NCBI GenBank assembly: GCA_028622995.1
Contig: JAJQJQ010000045.1
Location: 1-64,000, forward strand
Source: Panagrolaimus kolymaensis
Lineage: Eukaryota > Nematoda > Chromadorea > Rhabditida > Panagrolaimidae
Reading direction: 5' to 3'
Length of the DNA: 64,000 nucleotides
Shown here: piece by piece, positions 40,201 to 49,574 of the stretch
Position numbering within the stretch: the stretch's first letter is position 1
Layout: every line of letters begins with the position of its first letter
Notes under the pieces: model-generated
Seen by the model: only the letters and a program-made list of their open reading frames with translations
Told to the model about the DNA's origin: nothing
Database searches by the model: none
Made by a program: the position numbers and the translations under genes

Positions 40201-41488
40201 ATTACCAAAGAGCCATGGCTTTCCTCTGTGTTGGAAAGATTTTTTGATGATGGGCATCGGCATGAAATGGTAGAATTTTTTGATTCTATTTCAATGAAAA
40301 ATTATCAATCTCATAAATCTTCTTCTTCCTCCTCCAAAAATTTGTCACATAAACCTGAAATTCTTAAATCTGGTTTAATGGTGGAAAAACGAGGAGGTTC
40401 TAATCGAAGAAGATCCATAAAAGATTTAATTTCCCAAAAACGAAGATTAGTGACTTTAACCCAAAAAGAATTATCATGGCAAAAAGAAAAAAAGGATTCT
40501 CAAGGGGAAGTGGAGCAAAAGGGTGTAATTCCATTATCAGAAATAACTTCGGTTACCCAAATCAATGATGCCAAATCTTCTTTTCGAGTTGCAACCCCTC
40601 ATCAAGAAGTTCATTTTCAAGCTGTAAATAATATTGATATGACTGATTGGTAAGCTTTTTAAAACTATTTCGGTCTCGACGGGAAATTCTAAAAAAAAAC
40701 TTTTTGGCTTAAATTTGGAATTATATTTTTCAACAGGAAAATCCTAGTAAAATAATTATTATACTTTTTCCCGTTTTAGGATGATTCTATTAATCACTCA
40801 TCAACGAAGACATTTATTTTTCCATAATCGAGTTTCAAATAAAACCAAAAACCCCCATAACATTGATATGGAAAAAGAGTTAGAAACCCTTCATTCGTTG
40901 CTTTTTGAAAACATTGAAACTATTATTGGATGGAAAGAAACCCTTGAAACTTTTAATATTGAATCCGAGATAAGTTCTTGCGACAAATTTCCACAAATTA
41001 TGTTTCAAAAAGTTGTAAGTTAATTATAATATTTAAAATATTTAAGGAAGAATATACTAAAAATCATGGGGGTTTTTTTTAGAAAAGCATCGAGGAGCGA
41101 AAAAAGTTGCGAGAATCTTTGCTAAAAACTATTACAAATGTTTTATCCGCCGTTCAAGCCATAGAAAGCGTTCATCAAACTGCATTGACATTGGCCATAC
41201 AAATGCAGGTAAGAAAATTTTTAAATTCAAAACGAAAAAAGTGTTTTTTGTCTTCCAACAAAATTATTTCCCTAATTCTGGCTGGAAATTTATTTTCTGC
41301 GGTCTGACTTGAAATTCTCTTGTTTTCTATTTTTTACTAATTATTAAATTTTTTAGAACTTGCAATCCATTAAATCTGATAAACTTGGCGGAATGAATAA
41401 TTTATCCGACAATGAAAATTATTTGTTAATGCGTGGCCGAGATCGACATTTAAAAACTAAAGGCCTTCAAGCTGTTTCACCCACATAA
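25202..41488 (+). CDS. GAP1-family Ras GTPase-activating protein (C2-RasGAP-PH)
   Basis: Nine exons: 25202-27039, 27126-27395, 28798-29271, 38740-38988, 39248-39896, 40117-40649, 40780-41014, 41083-41208, 41357-41488; 4506 nt in frame, 1501 aa. Residues 1-580 are Ser/Glu-rich and look disordered with proline-rich patches. C2-like domains follow (about 585-700 and 725-860), then a Thr/Asn low-complexity linker (about 880-935), the RasGAP domain (about 945-1160) and a PH domain (about 1205-1350) with a helical tail. The catalytic-type arginine finger is R1027 in TLFRNQSMAS. The signature normally reading FLRFxxPAIxSP is here IMRFFAAAILSP, so the conserved Pro is Ala1145. The protein should stimulate Ras/Rap GTP hydrolysis at membranes. 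No Btk cysteine motif is seen after the PH, unlike RASA2/3. Intron 3 is 9.5 kb. I cannot choose between C. elegans gap-1 and gap-3 as the ortholog. Confidence 0.88.
29272..38739 (+). other. Giant intron 3 of the RasGAP gene
   Basis: A 9,468-nt intron splitting the Trp codon between NW and YEIK (donor GTGAGT after 29271, acceptor TTTTTTAAG ending 38739). It is T-rich on the coding strand and contains MITE 3 (34668-35083). No other coding region is supported; short Phe/Lys-rich ORFs are present on both strands. An internal promoter or enhancers would be plausible in so long an intron but cannot be read from sequence. Confidence 0.75.
34668..35083. mobile_element. hAT-type MITE 3 (416 bp), GCGCC-rich
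   Basis: Begins CAGTGTTCTTAC and ends GTAAGAACACTG, perfect 12-bp inverted termini, flanked by the perfect 8-bp direct repeat AAGCCATC (34660-34667 and 35084-35091). Both arms are dense in GCGCCGCGCC, GCGCCACGCGCC and complements, extremely GC-rich within an AT-rich intron. The centre (about 34800-34950) is AT-rich. It lies within intron 3 of the RasGAP gene. Confidence 0.94.
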
Positions 41489-42255
41489 TATTTTTTTTCT
41501 ATGTATGCTTTTAGCCATTTTTTATTTTATTTTTTATTTGCTAGTTTAATAGTTTTGTGTCTTACAAACAAGCATTTTTCTGAAAAAAATGGTAATACTT
41601 TTTTTATTTTCTCTAAAAAAACATTCGTAAAAATTCATTCAATATCTTGCCTCAGATTTATATTTAAAAAAAAACAGATTTTCTCACAACAAATTATTAT
41701 TTTTATTTTTATGTTTCTTTTTTGTTTGCTCAGTTTTATAATTAATTTTAAATATCATTTTTATGTTGTATTCGTTTTATTTTTGTTTGTATATGATTGG
41801 TAGAAAAAAAAATCCAGTTTTAAAAAAAGGTATTCAGAACACACATGGGCACAGGGTGTGTTTGGGTGTGTTTTGACACACCCAGAGGTACCGGGGTACC
41901 GCTGAGGTTTTTTAGAAAATGAAAAAAATCCACAGGGGTTACCAAGGGAAATTTTTTTCTGTATTCTGAGGGTACCGCTTTTTTTTCTGCTAGCCAAAAA
42001 ATAGCAGAGAGGGGAGACCCTTTGGAAAATTTGGGGTACCGCTAGCAAAAAAACCTTGACACACTCCCTTGCCCATGTATGATTCAGAAAATATTTTTAT
42101 ACAAAAATGAAATAATTTGAATAAATATTAAATTCTTAAAAAAGTTGGGTATGAAACATTTATTTTACAATCAATTTTTTTGGTTTATTTATTGGAAAAA
42201 AATTAACATAAATACATACAAATTTTAAATTTAAAAAATTAATGCGGAAAAATAT
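41489..42255. other. Convergent 3' intergenic region
   Basis: The space between the stop of the RasGAP gene (plus) and the stop of the thioesterase gene (minus). It holds MITE 4 (41840-42081) and AT-rich 3' UTR-like sequence, and no gene. Confidence 0.6.
41840..42081. mobile_element. hAT-like MITE 4 (242 bp)
   Basis: Left end CACACATGGGCA and right end TGCCCATGTATG form inverted termini with one mismatch. The element is flanked by a perfect 8-bp direct repeat ATTCAGAA (41832-41839 and 42082-42089). The interior is imperfectly self-complementary, with GGTACCG motifs at several points and no ORF of note. The terminal sequence differs from MITEs 1-3, so it is probably a different family with the same target-duplication length. 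Confidence 0.82.
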
Positions 42256-44199
42256 TTACAATCTAGCATCGCTGAGTGTAAGCTCAGTGGAACTTACAAA
42301 AGATTCTTGTGAATATGTCATTAAGCATCGACCTTTGGTATCAAAAATTCTTCCAGGTAAATATGCGCATCCATGTCCAAAAGCATCCAAATGATTTTCA
42401 AGTAAAAAATCATCAAATGGCTAAAAAAATAAAAACATGAAAATATTTGTAACTTTTAAAAAAAGTTATAACGTTTTTCTGTAATAATGGATGCTTTTCG
42501 CGATATTATTCTCTCCAAATAGATTATTTTAACTTTGGTATTTTTAAGCTGATAAAACATAAAAGTGTAATGTCGATAATAAATTAAAGATTTTTTAAAA
42601 ATGAAAGATAAACACTACTCTTTTTTAAATCTATTTTTGGAAAGTTTCTCAACAAGCAAAAATAGAAATGTACGCCCGAAACGTTTAAAGATAAAAAAAA
42701 TAGTTTGCACAAATATCTTTTTGTTTTTGATATTTTATAAACGAGTTTGATATTTTTTGCAAGGAAATACGATAATAATTATTCCGTGAGAAAATTTTGA
42801 AGGTCAAAGTCGATTATAGCTATAAACAACTTATTTTATAAAAATCTGTCTGGTATTTTTTGCGAAAAAAACTAAAAGTTTTTTTTGAAACTATTTGTTT
42901 TTTTTAAATTGACCAAAAGGCTTGTTTTGCAGTGATTGGGAAAAAATGAAAAAAAAATTGAACAAGATTACTTTGGTCGCCAATTTTTTAATTCTAATTT
43001 TAATTATTACCTGAAATCCATCAATTTCATGAAACCACGCCACAAAATTCATCGTGGATCCCGCGACACAATCATCTTGACGATTAGCAAGTTTATGAAT
43101 ATTTTTAGGTGATTGAAATACCATAAAATCTGCAGCCATTAAAAGGACGGCTAAAGGATCCAATGATTTTAAATTTGAATCAATTGCATGTTGATTTAGA
43201 GTTAAATAAGTTTGAATGGGTTTTCGATTTAAATCCACTCCATAAAAATGATTCCAATCCAATGGTCTCAAATGGAATAACCATTCATTATTATATCTTC
43301 GATCAGAAAATCCTGCCACCGATGGATGTGGAGAAATATCTCGCATATTTGATAAAACTGGATAATGATTCACGGGTTTCGAAGGTTGAGCCCAAGGTTT
43401 AATTTTAGATTTCATTAAAAATTCTTTTGATGGAATTGCTCGAAATCGAGCTAACGCAATTAATTTATCTTTTTGTAATATAGTTAAAATGAATAATGTT
43501 CGTGAACCAGATTGGACTAAAGAAAAATTTAATGGCCCATCCGAATCACCTAAAAAACAAACAAAAGCAATATTTGAATAAATAATAAAATGATGGAAAG
43601 TAAGTAAATACCTGGTCGAAATAAATTTAATTGCATTTTTTCTACAGTTATATCCGGAACAAATTGTTTGATAGCCAAATATGATAATGCAAAAGTGGCT
43701 CCACCAAATAATCGCTTTATCATAAATGGACCACCAAGATGTGGACCATTCCATCTGAAAGAAAAAAAAGTGGATAAACTTGTCAATTAATTTTTCATTA
43801 ATCAGGGAATAAAGAAATTAATAGTATCTGAATTAATTTTGTTAAGAAAAATGCAACATAAAAATAAAATTCTGAAGGCTTTAAAAAAGTTTTCAAAATT
43901 TTGTATGACTTTCGTTTTTCAGTGGAATTTTGGTGGAATCAAACCCAAGACTGACACTAATATAATATACTTCGCCCAAAAATGAGAGTCTAGCAAATTT
44001 ATGCTCTTTGTGTTATTTTTGTCATTTTTTTAGTTTTTTAAAATCTCCGCGATCAAATTTTTAAGAGTAAAGGCTTTGCTTTTGAGAGACCAATAATATT
44101 AAAAAAAGTTAAGGAATCTTACCGTATCGTATCTTCATCAATACGTCTAAAATCATCAAGAGCATTAAAAACCGTTTTTAACGAATGGTTACTAGCCAT
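42256..44199 (-). CDS. ACOT8: Acyl-CoA thioesterase 8-like (peroxisomal, TesB type)
   Basis: Four exons on the minus strand, 44199-44123, 43754-43612, 43549-43011 and 42420-42256, give 924 nt in frame (307 aa; human ACOT8 is about 319). The family hydrolyses acyl-CoA to free fatty acid and CoA with a double hot-dog fold. The N-terminal half carries WNGPHLGGPF, typical of the first hot-dog. The second has WLFHLRPLDW, DPLAVLLMAADFMV and, in the last exon, LLENHLDAFGHGCAYLPGRI then GRCLMTYSQES, matching the conserved C-terminal strands of TesB/ACOT8. The protein ends in Ala-Arg-Leu, which fits the type-1 peroxisomal targeting consensus and supports a peroxisomal role in trimming acyl-CoA from beta-oxidation. 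It is convergent with the RasGAP gene. Confidence 0.9.
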
Positions 44200-45007
44200 A
44201 TTAATTTATTTATTTCTTTTTTTTCTCTTTCTTTGGTTTGGTTTTCACAATAATTTTTCTATTTTAATTATAGAAGACAAGGAGCAATAATAAAAAATAT
44301 AAATGCACCCTAAAAGAAGACAAAATAAAAAAAAAAAAAAATGATTGATTGAGAGAAAAAGGAAAAAAATTGGGCAAAACAGATATTTTGATTTGTTTTA
44401 TATTTTAAAATAAACATGTTGTTGGCGATGGAAAAGAAAAACGTATCAAAAACACTATCGTATAAAAAGGAATAAAAAAAAGTAAGCGAAAAAATAAGAA
44501 AGTTTTTAACAGCGAAAATTAAAAAATTAATGCCCTTTGAGAAAAAGGAAGAAAAAAAGTTAGTTGATTTGCGAGAAAAGAAAATAAAGAGAGAAGGAAG
44601 GTGTACAACCAACAAGAATCAAATCTAATCGAATGAAATCAAATCGATTTGATAACAACGTCTCATTTCTTTTTCATTTTTCCTTTCCCCCAATTTTTTC
44701 GTTATCGGTTTTTTCTTTTTCAGTTTTAAAGTTTTTTGGGCAAAGAAAATGAAAAAAAGGCAGAACAAAAATTTTTTTTTGTTGAAAACTAATAATAAAT
44801 TGTAGTACACAAGTTTATTAGTTCGAGGAGTAGCTGTAGTATTCGAGATTGGCTACCAAATTAGTGGTTAGCCAAAAAAGTCCCATGACGATAATTAATT
44901 CGTTTTAATTCTTGGATTAATTTTTTAAACCTGAAAACTATAGTTTTTTCACGCAAAAATCGAGATGAAAATCCTTTGTTTTTCAAATTTACAGATTTTG
45001 CAAAACC
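44200..45007. other. 5' flank of the thioesterase gene
   Basis: AT-rich. The plus strand is A-rich up to about 44.6 kb, so the thioesterase coding strand is T-rich. No gene is supported; ORFs 44310-44615 and 44625-44810 are Phe-rich artefacts of this composition. Confidence 0.5.
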
Positions 45008-45008
45008 T

Positions 45009-46128
45009 GTGAAAAGAAAAGGTTAAGAGAGAGTCTACCAGATTATTTAAAGATTTTAGAAGGAGGCGGTCCATTTTTTTTCAAACCCACTATTGTAGAG
45101 TCACCAAACGGTTATTTAGGATGAAATAATATGCTAATTTTCAATCTTTTGTTAAGAAACTATACTAGATATGGAATTATGAGCTATAGAAGTTTGAGGC
45201 ATGTCTAACCTTTAAAAATTCGGCTAAATTCATCCATGAAGTAAATAAATTTGGTTTCTATCCAATATTAGGTAATCGATTCAGGGCTTTCTAATGGCCT
45301 AAACCATATATTTAGATATTGTATGAAAATGAGGAAAAATTTGCATATTAAAATTTCAAATTGATGCCATCTTTTTTTCGGATTACCCACGAACTCAAAG
45401 AAAAATACCATATATTCCCCAGAATCTCCTCTATCGATTTATAAAAAAACATTTTAATTACAATGGCCGCCTATGAAAATCCATAGCAAAACATGTCGGC
45501 GACCACCATTTTTAGTGGGGAAAATGGTGTTTTTCAATTTTTTCTTCCATTTAAACAATTTGAACATAATGCCAAACAGCAAGAACCAATGCCAAAAACG
45601 AAAGAAAGAAAGTGACAAAAACCATTTTCCCCATTAAAAATGGTGGTCGCCGACATGTTTTGCTATGGATTTTCATAGGCGGCCATTGTAATTAAAATGT
45701 TTTTTTATGAATCGATAGAGGAGATTCTGGGGAATATATGGTATTTTTCTTGGGGTTCGTGGGTAATCCGAAAAAAAGATGGCATCAATTTGAAGTTTTA
45801 ATATGCAAATTTCTCCTCATTTTCATATGATATCTAAATATATGGTATATGCCATTAGAAAGCCCATATTCTTTTTAATAATATTGGATAAAAATAAAAT
45901 TATTATGCTTCATGGGTGAATTTTGCCGGATTTTTGAAGTTAATGTGTTATTTAAACTTCGATAGCTCATAATTCCATATCTAGTATAGTTTCTTGACAA
46001 AAGATTGAAAATTAGCATATTTTTTCATCGTAAATAATCGTTTGGTGACTATACAATAGTGGGTTTGAAAAAACATGGACCGCCCGTTTTAAAGAATCTG
46101 GTAGACCTTCTCTTAAGAACTTTTCACA
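45009..46128. mobile_element. Foldback (long inverted repeat) element, 1.1 kb
   Basis: Two arms of about 510-520 bp, 45009-45529 and 45619-46128, are inverted copies of each other with scattered mismatches and small indels, around a spacer of about 90 bp. Matching landmarks are the outer TCTACCAGATT (left) and AATCTGGTAGA (right), and the inner GGCGACCACCATTTTTA (left) and its complement (right). No ORF of significance and no clear target duplication was found. It could be a MITE or a nested foldback transposon; the transcript would form a long hairpin. Confidence 0.85.
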
Positions 46129-46655
46129 ATTATTTCTAGACATTAACAAAAAAATTAAAAAAGCTCTTGCAACTCACGTGTTCAAAAACCCCAAAAAAAG
46201 ATTGGTCACTGTTGTTCCCATTACGTAATTAATTGATTGGGAAAGAAAGAAAAAAAGAGTAGAGTTAAAGATCATAGTCCCGAATTAATTAATTTGTATA
46301 AAAAGTTAAAAAGTTTCCCAAAGAAAAATAATGAACTTAATTTAATTAGTATCGCGTCTTAGGTTGTCTTGGTCGAATTTTTAAATTTCGTTTCACCGAA
46401 AAATTTTCGTCGATATTCGAATTTTAGTAAAAAAGATAATGAAAAATTTGGTAGACACTTTTAAAGTTAAAAAAAACTCGAATACTAATTTTTGTATTTT
46501 GTAGTTTTACGTCGCAGCGAAATAATTTTTTTAATATTACTTTGTCCAAATTTTGTAAAAGTGGTCGGAAAAATTTCACAATTTTATTAACTTAAAATTT
46601 TTGCCATCATAAAAATTAAAACGAATAAAATTACAAAATTAAAAACTTTTTTTTA
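46129..46655. other. AT-rich spacer
   Basis: Nothing recognised apart from the 3' flank of the small secreted-peptide gene. Confidence 0.5.
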
Positions 46656-46952
46656 TTAATGTTGCAAAGCTGCTAAACCTTGAATTGCAACATTTTTTAC
46701 ATTTGCAGCATGAACAGCTTGTCTCTGTTTTAATAATTTATTATCATCAAATGATTTAGGTCCAATTGGAAGTCCAATTCCACTCATAGCTCCTGGACCC
46801 ATAAATGATGATGGCCCTGGTCCAACACTTCCGCCACCATAACCCAATTGTCGTCGAATGATTCGATGATAATGAAATAAATTTGCAGAAATAAAAATAT
46901 TACAAAATAAAATTACAAAAACTATAGTAAAAAAGAAATTTCTTGAATTCAT
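46656..46952 (-). CDS. Small secreted peptide precursor, Gly/Pro-rich
   Basis: A single-exon reading frame of 98 aa on the minus strand. Residues about 5-23 are hydrophobic (FFFTIVFVILFCNIFISA) and read as a signal peptide with likely cleavage after Ala23. A dibasic Arg-Arg at about 33-34 precedes a Gly/Pro/Met-rich stretch (QLGYGGGSVGPGPSSF onward), followed by a basic, Ala-rich C-terminus with no cysteines. A secreted or neuropeptide-like product is possible, but only one convincing dibasic site is present and no known peptide motif was recognised. It is intronless and lies head-to-head with the nucleotidase gene (start 47420), about 470 bp away, so the two may share a promoter region. Confidence 0.6.
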   Translation of the reverse strand: MNSRNFFFTIVFVILFCNIFISANLFHYHRIIRRQLGYGGGSVGPGPSSFMGPGAMSGIGLPIGPKSFDDNKLLKQRQAVHAANVKNVAIQGLAALQH

Positions 46953-47419
46953 TTTATCAACAAAAAAAAAATAGTGATTAACTTTATTTTTTTTATTGGT
47001 TTTGAAAATGAGACACTAATATATTTTTTATAATTAAGAATAACAAAAAAAATGTGATAAACAAAAAACTTGATTACTTTTAAATTTTGTTATTTCATAA
47101 ACAATTTTTTAGAAAACTCAAAGATCTATTTTTGACTAAAAATTTTGGAAGATGCGCTCTTAGATATGGAGAAAAAAAATTGGCAGGAAACAACAAAATC
47201 TAGAAATCCTTCGAATAAATTTAAATTTAAAAAAACTTTCTATAAATTTATTTGCAACTGTTTCACCCATTTTTTAAAATAAATTTTATTTCAAACTTCA
47301 ATTCTCTTTTCTGGCTAAAAGTGTTTTTTTGCCAAATAGCTCATCTTTGTGTAATTTTTTTTGCTTCTTCTTTTTTTGTAAATACAATTTTTTTCAATGT
47401 AATAATTTGTAAATAACTT
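46953..47419. promoter_or_regulatory. Divergent intergenic region
   Basis: A 467-bp AT-rich region between the divergently oriented secreted-peptide (minus) and nucleotidase (plus) genes. It must contain promoter elements for one or both, but no specific motif was recognised. Confidence 0.4.
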
Positions 47420-48343
47420 ATGTCTTCATCAATCATCAATGATTTGTTAAAAAAATATCCTTATATTAAAATAAAGAATCCTCAAGAAGTGGAAAGAAAA
47501 ATCAATAAGATTATTTCCGATGGTTATGATAAACTTTTAATTGTTTCTGATTTTGATTATACTTTATCCAAATTTAAAGATGCTAATGGAAAAGAATGTT
47601 TAATAACTCATTCAATTTTTGTTAAATGCACCAAAGAAATTCGACCAGAATTGGCAGAAAATTTGGAAGTTTTAGTTAAAAAATATTCCCCCATTGAATG
47701 CTGCAAAAATTTGACTAAAGCAGAAAAAATTCCAAAAATGGAAGATTATTGGCGCAAAGCTCACGAATATATTATTAATTCAGATTTATCTTATTCTGAT
47801 ATTGAAGGATTTACTTTAGATGCTCCCTTGTACCTTCGCGACGAAGCCTTAGAATTTATTAAACTTTCAAAAATCAAAAATGTTCCATTAATTATTTTTA
47901 GCGCGGGTATTGGAAATATTATTGAAATGATTTTAGAAAAAAAGATGGACGTTGGTCAAAAAGAACTTCCAAACAATTTGCATATTATTTCAAATTTTAT
48001 GAATTTCAATCAAAAAAATGATATTTGTGAATCTTTCACTGAACCGCTGATTCATAGTTTTTGTAAAAATTCTGCTTCTTTAACCGACGACAAAGAAAAA
48101 TCATATTCCAATGAAATTAAATCTCGCCCAAACGTGCTCCTCCTTGGTGATAGCATTGAAGATGTTCACATGGATATTGGAATCGTGAATGAAAGCACGG
48201 CCCTTAAAATTGGATATTTAAATCATAGTTTTGATGATCGATTTGAAAATTATTTCAATGCTTTTGATATCCTTTTAATTGATTGTCCATCCATGGAAGT
48301 GCCAATAGAAATTTTTAATTTATTGAATCAAAAACAAGCATAA
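47420..48343 (+). CDS. NT5C3: Cytosolic 5'-nucleotidase III-like (pyrimidine 5'-nucleotidase)
   Basis: A single exon of 307 aa. HAD-superfamily UMPH-1/NT5C3 enzyme that dephosphorylates pyrimidine nucleoside monophosphates (UMP, CMP) in the cytosol. Motif I is VSDFDYTLSKF, with the nucleophile Asp44 and Asp46. A family-typical helical cap region follows (KYSPIECCKNLTKAEKIPKM, then WWRKAH-like WRKAHEYI), then motif II IIFSAGIGN, SNFMNF, and the metal-binding motif LLLGDSIEDVHMDIG near residues 238-253, then KIGYLNH. The length matches human NT5C3 (about 297-336). No introns interrupt it, unlike most neighbours, and an AATAAA lies at about 48380. No signal peptide. Confidence 0.93.
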   Translation: MSSSIINDLLKKYPYIKIKNPQEVERKINKIISDGYDKLLIVSDFDYTLSKFKDANGKECLITHSIFVKCTKEIRPELAENLEVLVKKYSPIECCKNLTKAEKIPKMEDYWRKAHEYIINSDLSYSDIEGFTLDAPLYLRDEALEFIKLSKIKNVPLIIFSAGIGNIIEMILEKKMDVGQKELPNNLHIISNFMNFNQKNDICESFTEPLIHSFCKNSASLTDDKEKSYSNEIKSRPNVLLLGDSIEDVHMDIGIVNESTALKIGYLNHSFDDRFENYFNAFDILLIDCPSMEVPIEIFNLLNQKQA

Positions 48344-48461
48344 TTTTCCGTTTTTTTTTATTCGTACATTTTTTTAGAAAAATAAACTTAATTAATAAAC
48401 AAACAAATACATACAAATTGAGAAATCAAAAAACAAAAGAATACACAATTTAAAAAAATAT

Positions 48462-49574
48462 TTAGAATGGATTTTTAAGAGTCGTTCTTCGATTAATAAT
48501 ATTTATTACATTTATCGAAGGCTGGCGTCCATATTTTCTTTGGGGTGAAACTTTAAAACAAAAACAATCCAAATGAATCAAATCAAGAAAGAAATTTCGA
48601 TATGGTTTAATACAAATTACGGTAATTAAAATATCAAATAAGCCGAAAGTATTCATAAGAGCAAAACAAAGATAAATAATTTTGTTTGGTTCCGAGTAAA
48701 AATAATAAATTAAGACTATCACGATTGCAGGAAATCCAGCAAAAATGCAAAACCCACAAAATTGGGCGTACGTGCATCGAAGAAGCATTGAATTATGTTT
48801 TCGTAAAGTTCTCGACATTCCAATCATGGAACTATGAGATTTAATTGCGCTCAAAACAAAGAAAATCAAAGCAATTAAATATCTTGAAAAAACAAATAAA
48901 ACAAAAAGTGTGAAACCTATCGTAAAATTAGAGAGAGAAATATCAGTTCGAAAAACTAAAATGGATTTAATTGCATAAAATTGATTAAAATTTTTTAAAT
49001 GCAAATTTAAAAATATATTTGCTTCAGTTGAAGGCATAATAAACGCATGTCGAATGGAATCAAAACAAATTAAAATTACACTTAAAATCAAAAAACCTAA
49101 ACTTGAAAAAGATAAAACAGAAAAAATTATAATTGGTTTTCGTGAATGATTGGAATTTAAATTGGTTAAAGCAAAATATCTTTCTGCTGCCATTCCTGCA
49201 ATGCAATCAATTAAAGCCATAGCAAAATATGCCATAAATATAAATAAAATCAACAAAATTTTGGGTGAACCTGTTTCAGGCATTTCCAAAGAGACCACAG
49301 CAAAAAATGGATGCAATAACAAAGGTTTAAAAATTAACATCACAATTTCCAATAATAAAGTATTAAAAACATATGGAAGTAAATAAGTTTTAAAAAATTT
49401 CATTTGTTTTGGAGTTTTAAATATTATTATTATAATTAATATTAAACTAAAGAATATGGTAATTATTGAAGTGTAATGCATCGTTGGAATTAAAAATTTT
49501 GTTATGTCTTGATCAAAGATTTCTGACATGTTATAATTTAAGCTGTTGGGATTAGTAAAATATTTGAGAAACAT
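48462..49574 (-). CDS. Serpentine chemoreceptor, Srh-like 7-TM GPCR
   Basis: A single-exon 370-aa reading frame with seven hydrophobic helices spread over about residues 30-330. Srh-type features are IIFKTPKQMKFFKTYLL after TM1, a proline-containing TM2/extracellular stretch, the AAERYF motif after TM3 (in the place of the family's FENRY), and the C-terminal motif KPYRNFFLDL after TM7. A putative start is Met1 at 49574; an internal Met at 49529 (MSEIFDQD) would also give a complete receptor. The family consists of nematode-specific chemosensory receptors in ciliated neurons. Intronless coding is unusual for a nematode serpentine receptor gene. The reading frame is intact, so it is not an obvious pseudogene. 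I place it in the Str superfamily, srh most likely. Confidence 0.8.
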   Translation of the reverse strand: MFLKYFTNPNSLNYNMSEIFDQDITKFLIPTMHYTSIITIFFSLILIIIIIFKTPKQMKFFKTYLLPYVFNTLLLEIVMLIFKPLLLHPFFAVVSLEMPETGSPKILLILFIFMAYFAMALIDCIAGMAAERYFALTNLNSNHSRKPIIIFSVLSFSSLGFLILSVILICFDSIRHAFIMPSTEANIFLNLHLKNFNQFYAIKSILVFRTDISLSNFTIGFTLFVLFVFSRYLIALIFFVLSAIKSHSSMIGMSRTLRKHNSMLLRCTYAQFCGFCIFAGFPAIVIVLIYYFYSEPNKIIYLCFALMNTFGLFDILITVICIKPYRNFFLDLIHLDCFCFKVSPQRKYGRQPSINVINIINRRTTLKNPF

